A stretch of DNA of 9,631 bases from Algoriphagus sp. GTDB lineage: Bacteria; Bacteroidota; Bacteroidia; Cytophagales; Cyclobacteriaceae. The notes under the pieces were generated by a model that was given only the letters and a program-made list of their open reading frames with translations, made no database searches and was not told the DNA's origin. Shown here piece by piece: positions 6,847 to 9,631 of this stretch. Numbering within the stretch: the stretch's first letter is position 1; each line of letters opens with the position of its first letter. The position numbers and the translations under genes are program-made. Location: assembly GCA_023255285.1 (NCBI GenBank), contig JALRIY010000079.1:1-9631 (forward strand), read 5' to 3'.

Positions 6847-7791
6847 TTACTTTAGGGCATTGGGTTTTTGCAGTCCCTCGAGAATTTCACGAATGGCAAC
6901 GATGCTTTCCCATTCTCTATCCTTATCTCCATGCTCAATGCCTACATGGCCGCTATACCCATGGGAAAGAACCAACTTCATCATGCGTTTGTAATCCAAA
7001 TCCGACTCCTGACCGGCATCGTCCCAGACTTTTGGTTTCAAACTCACTCCTGTGGCAAGAGGCATCAACTCATCCACCCCACGGTAGGAGTCGTAGGAGG
7101 CAGGTTTGCCATCTACGGTACCTAAGCGGAAGTTGCCAAAATCGGGCAGCGTTCCTGCCAGTGGATGGTCTGCATTTCGAATAGTTTCTGCCAGCCATTT
7201 GCCATTGGAGGAAAATCCCCCATGATTTTCGATTACGATGTGAGTCCCTGAGGACTCAGCAAATGTAGCGAGTTGATGAATACTGTCGCTTACCAGTTTG
7301 GAGGCCTCGGCGGCATCTTCAGGTCGGTCAGACCAAGCGATGTCAGAATAGCCGTTGACCCGTACGGTGTGGCAACCAAGGAAATTGGCAGCTTCAATCC
7401 ATTTTTTGTGATTTTCCACTGCTTTTTGACGATCGGCTGCTGCACGAGCCCCAAGCATACCTTCCCGGTCTACCATAATCAATACTTGCGTAATGCCTTC
7501 ATTAAGGCATCGGGTATTCATCTCTTTTAAGTAATTAAAATCTTGGGCCTTATCTATAAAAAACTGGTTGACATACTCTACTGCATGAATACCGTGTTTT
7601 TTGGCTTCTAGTGGAAAGTCCAGGTGATCCAATTTTTTTGAAAAAAGTAGGCGATTGACGGACCACTCGGCTAGGGAGATCTTGAAGGGAAGGTCGGCAC
7701 CAGGTCGAGTAAAACTTAAGGTAGGTAGACCAAGTCCTAGGGCTGCGCTAGCAAGTCCTGTGGTTTTGAGGAAATTTCTTCTACTAGTCAT
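6847..7791 (-). CDS. Tat-exported sugar phosphate isomerase/epimerase-like TIM-barrel protein
   Basis: This 314-residue protein belongs to the xylose-isomerase-like TIM-barrel (AP endonuclease 2) superfamily, which includes hydroxypyruvate isomerase, sugar epimerases and 3-keto-sugar-processing enzymes. A twin-arginine signal is seen at the N-terminus: SRRNFLK (3-9) followed by a hydrophobic stretch to about 28. Export of the folded protein to the periplasm is therefore likely. Probable metal and catalytic residues are Glu188 in IVIENHGG, Asp217 in LPDFGNF and Glu286 in GIEHGD, with Lys252/Lys254 (SLKPKVWDD) nearby. It lies 49 bases after the Tat-exported Gfo/Idh/MocA gene, which suggests the two act on the same sugar. 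The exact reaction (isomerase, epimerase or lyase) cannot be told from sequence. The start ATG is read from 7791-7789. Confidence 0.9.
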   Translation of the reverse strand: MTSRRNFLKTTGLASAALGLGLPTLSFTRPGADLPFKISLAEWSVNRLLFSKKLDHLDFPLEAKKHGIHAVEYVNQFFIDKAQDFNYLKEMNTRCLNEGITQVLIMVDREGMLGARAAADRQKAVENHKKWIEAANFLGCHTVRVNGYSDIAWSDRPEDAAEASKLVSDSIHQLATFAESSGTHIVIENHGGFSSNGKWLAETIRNADHPLAGTLPDFGNFRLGTVDGKPASYDSYRGVDELMPLATGVSLKPKVWDDAGQESDLDYKRMMKLVLSHGYSGHVGIEHGDKDREWESIVAIREILEGLQKPNALK

Positions 7792-7840
7792 GGGATCAGA
7801 TTGGGTTTAAAACATGGTTGTCGATGATGGCTGAGAGGAA

Positions 7841-9355
7841 TCAGATTTCCCAGCCTGAGCGGTAAGTTCGGGTCAGCAGGGCATTGGCCTCTAAATCGTT
7901 GGTAATGTTAACTTTTTCGGGATCAAAATCTATTTTTTTACCTGCTCTCAACGCAATTGCCCCTAGATTTATGGTGTCTGTAATGCATTGCGCTCGGGTG
8001 AAGCTGCCTGGAGTCTGTTTGTTTTCCAGCATGGCGTCTACCCAGCTGTCTGTTTTCCGATCTACCTCTCGAGAATCAATGCGCTCCGCATCGCGGCCTT
8101 GCATGGCAGCTCCTTCTGGGAGCAGCACGGGATTTTCTCCACGGAAGCCTCCCAAGATCTTTCCTTTGCTACCGACTAGCAGCAACCCTTCTTCAGGGAT
8201 ATCTTTTCCTTCAGATTCAAGTTCTTCGCAGGCAAAAGGTTTCATACCTCCATCGTACCAAAATAGATCAAAGGCAGGGAGCGTGGTTTGCTTAGGAAAT
8301 TTCCATTTGATCATGCAGCTGGCAGGAAAGGCTACTTCATTTTTCACCCATTGGTAGACCTGGTTGACTTCTTCTCGCGTGGTGGTCCCATAAGCACGTA
8401 CAGAAATTGGACTTCGGTCAATGCCTAAGGTTTCAAATAAGGGAAAAAGACTGTAATGCCCCATGTCGGCGATGGATCCGCCTCCAAATTCGTACCAGCC
8501 GCGGAAAACATTGTGGGTATAATTTTTATGGTAAGGCATGTCTGGAACAGGTCCAAGCCAAAGTTGCCAATTAAAACCGTCTGGAATGGGTTGTTGCTCC
8601 TGTGGACGCCGGGTCCACTGCTGCCATACAGGTCGGTAAGACCAATTGTGAATTTCCTGCAAGTCCCCGATTAGACCTGCCTCTAACCAGGCTTTTATCT
8701 GCCTGTATTCTGGCCGATCAGACCAGGCAAGGAGGTGGCTAATCACCCCTGATTCCCCTGCCTTTTGGATTACTTTTCGTCCTTCTAGCAGTCTGTTAGC
8801 TATGGGTTTATGGGTGACCACATGTATTTTTTTACCCATAGCAGCCAAAGCGATGGGCGCATGGGTATGGTCTGGGGTCATGATTTTTACTACGTCGATG
8901 CCTTTTTCCTGATCCAAGAGTTCCTGGTAATCCTCGTAACTCGCACAGCCCTTGTATCGCCCGGAGGGCTTGTTTATGGCGTAGTATTTTTCTACATATT
9001 CTTGGCCGATGTCTCTGCCTCCAGGGATGCCTGGCTTACCTTCCCACCAAAAAGCATCTCCAAGGGTTTGTCGAATGTCATTTCGGATTCCGTAAGGGGA
9101 CCAATCGATGTAGTCCGTGGAAAATTTATTGACGTCGCATACAGCGATAAGTCTGATTTTTGGGTTTTTAAGCAAACTTCCCATCTCACGCAACCCTTGG
9201 GTTCCACAGCCGATATTGGCCACGGTAAGTTGGTCAGAAGGAGGCACATGCCCTGTACCGGCAATGACAGAAGAGGGGACTATGGAGATGGAGGCCGCGA
9301 TGGTGGCTGCCGAAGAAATGAATTCTCGGCGGTTGAGTTTATCAGTTGGAGACAT
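7841..9355 (-). CDS. Tat-exported Gfo/Idh/MocA-family oxidoreductase
   Basis: This 504-residue NAD(P)-dependent oxidoreductase is of the Gfo/Idh/MocA family, which oxidises or reduces hydroxyl groups of sugars and inositols. A Tat signal is at the N-terminus: NRREFIS (8-14) followed by a hydrophobic Ala/Ile/Ser region to about 33. The Rossmann domain begins at about 43 with the GCGTQG motif (49-54), and Asp74 ends strand 2. The family's EKP motif reads THKP (181-184): Lys183 is kept but the glutamate is His182. The catalytic-domain motif GGGSIADMGHYS (291-302) supplies Asp297 and His300. The protein is longer than typical members (about 350-400), matching the long exported subgroup common in Bacteroidota. 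The cofactor of such Tat-exported members is presumed to be bound before export. It heads the closely spaced four-gene cluster, 120 bases after a partial upstream gene. The substrate is unknown. Confidence 0.93.
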   Translation of the reverse strand: MSPTDKLNRREFISSAATIAASISIVPSSVIAGTGHVPPSDQLTVANIGCGTQGLREMGSLLKNPKIRLIAVCDVNKFSTDYIDWSPYGIRNDIRQTLGDAFWWEGKPGIPGGRDIGQEYVEKYYAINKPSGRYKGCASYEDYQELLDQEKGIDVVKIMTPDHTHAPIALAAMGKKIHVVTHKPIANRLLEGRKVIQKAGESGVISHLLAWSDRPEYRQIKAWLEAGLIGDLQEIHNWSYRPVWQQWTRRPQEQQPIPDGFNWQLWLGPVPDMPYHKNYTHNVFRGWYEFGGGSIADMGHYSLFPLFETLGIDRSPISVRAYGTTTREEVNQVYQWVKNEVAFPASCMIKWKFPKQTTLPAFDLFWYDGGMKPFACEELESEGKDIPEEGLLLVGSKGKILGGFRGENPVLLPEGAAMQGRDAERIDSREVDRKTDSWVDAMLENKQTPGSFTRAQCITDTINLGAIALRAGKKIDFDPEKVNITNDLEANALLTRTYRSGWEI

Positions 9356-9475
9356 ACCTGGTTCTGAAAAGTTGGAACTTTAAATTAAATAAAACCAGGG
9401 ATTTATCTCTTTTTCTAATTAAAAATTAGTCTTAGGTACAGAGGCTTACCATTGAAGGTCATGGCATGCCTATCC
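9356..9475. other. 120-base spacer upstream of the Gfo/Idh/MocA gene
   Basis: This AT-rich stretch contains a weak 6-bp inverted repeat (CTAATT at 9415-9420 and AATTAG at 9424-9429) followed on the minus strand by A-rich sequence. I saw no TTG/TAnnTTTG promoter pair on the minus strand, only partial -7 matches. It is open whether the four-gene cluster has its own promoter here or is read through from the upstream partial gene. Confidence 0.35.
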
Positions 9476-9631
9476 TTACCTCACTTCAAACACTGCCGAT
9501 TCCCAAGGTCCAAGAATGAGGTCGATCTGCGCCCCTTGAGCATCCACGCGAAGTTGGGTAGTTTTCTTTCCAAATAGGACTTCTTGAATTTCCCGATTTC
9601 CTGATTTCAGGTTCCAGGTTTTCAAGAGTTC
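9476..9631 (-). CDS. C-terminal end of an unidentified protein, glycoside-hydrolase-like terminus
   Basis: The last 51 codons of a minus-strand gene enter from the right edge and end at the TAA read from 9478-9476. The frame is open throughout. The fragment reads as alternating short beta strands (REIQEVLF, TTQLRVDAQG, AQIDLILG) and ends in GPWESAVFEVR. Such a beta-sandwich tail, with a final W/GESxVxEx-type strand, is common at the end of secreted glycoside hydrolases. That reading is by resemblance only, as no catalytic residues lie in the window. Its position upstream of two exported sugar enzymes on the same strand is consistent with a polysaccharide- or glycoside-degrading role. The specific family cannot be named. 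Confidence 0.6.
   Translation of the reverse strand, partial: ELLKTWNLKSGNREIQEVLFGKKTTQLRVDAQGAQIDLILGPWESAVFEVR

Noticed and set aside
7884..9367. Several plus-strand open frames (e.g. 7884-8357, 8810-9367) across the Gfo/Idh/MocA gene
   Set aside because: The minus-strand frame carries intact family motifs over 504 residues; the plus-strand frames are antisense by-products rich in Ser, Pro or Gly.
9415..9429. Intrinsic terminator for the right-edge gene
   Set aside because: The stem is only 6 bp and entirely A/T-dominated; such a structure would be too weak to call a terminator.

Overview
The window looks like a chromosomal segment from a Bacteroidota bacterium, most likely a Cytophagales/Cyclobacteriaceae-type organism. 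The reasons are a gldA-gldF-gldG gliding-motility ABC transporter cluster, two promoters that fit the Bacteroidota -33/-7 consensus (TTG ... TAnnTTTG), weak or absent Shine-Dalgarno sites, and paired Tat-exported sugar enzymes typical of this phylum. The placement is inferred from gene content only. No tRNA, rRNA, CRISPR array, insertion sequence or phage gene was seen.

Left part (1-1267): a minus-strand M20-family amidohydrolase with a signal peptide runs off the left edge. It diverges from a plus-strand short-chain dehydrogenase (SDR). The 140-base divergent spacer holds a good promoter for the SDR, which also shows that the SDR starts at 569 rather than further upstream.

Centre (1268-6130): after a 246-base non-coding spacer with a small hairpin and a second good promoter, gldA, gldF and gldG follow with ATGA stop/start overlaps, so they form one translationally coupled operon. 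They encode the ATPase, the permease and the membrane-anchored auxiliary subunit of one transporter. dnaN (DNA polymerase III beta clamp) follows on the same strand after 119 bases. A 19-bp stem palindrome with flanking A and T tracts closes dnaN and can end transcription from both sides. A second 13-bp stem palindrome lies next to it.

Right part (6173-9631): a minus-strand cluster converges on that terminator. In transcription order it contains the C-terminus of an unidentified protein with a glycoside-hydrolase-like end (cut by the right edge), a Tat-signal Gfo/Idh/MocA oxidoreductase, a Tat-signal xylose-isomerase-like TIM-barrel protein, a VOC-fold protein and a VF530-type small protein. 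The last four are separated by only 49, 23 and 9 bases. The first three fit an exported sugar-modifying pathway (oxidation and isomerisation or elimination of a sugar or glycoside). The VOC and VF530 genes may simply be co-transcribed.

Nothing in the window is clearly a new type of system. The most worthwhile leads are the exported oxidoreductase/TIM-barrel pair with its non-canonical THKP motif, and the double palindrome at 6086-6159.
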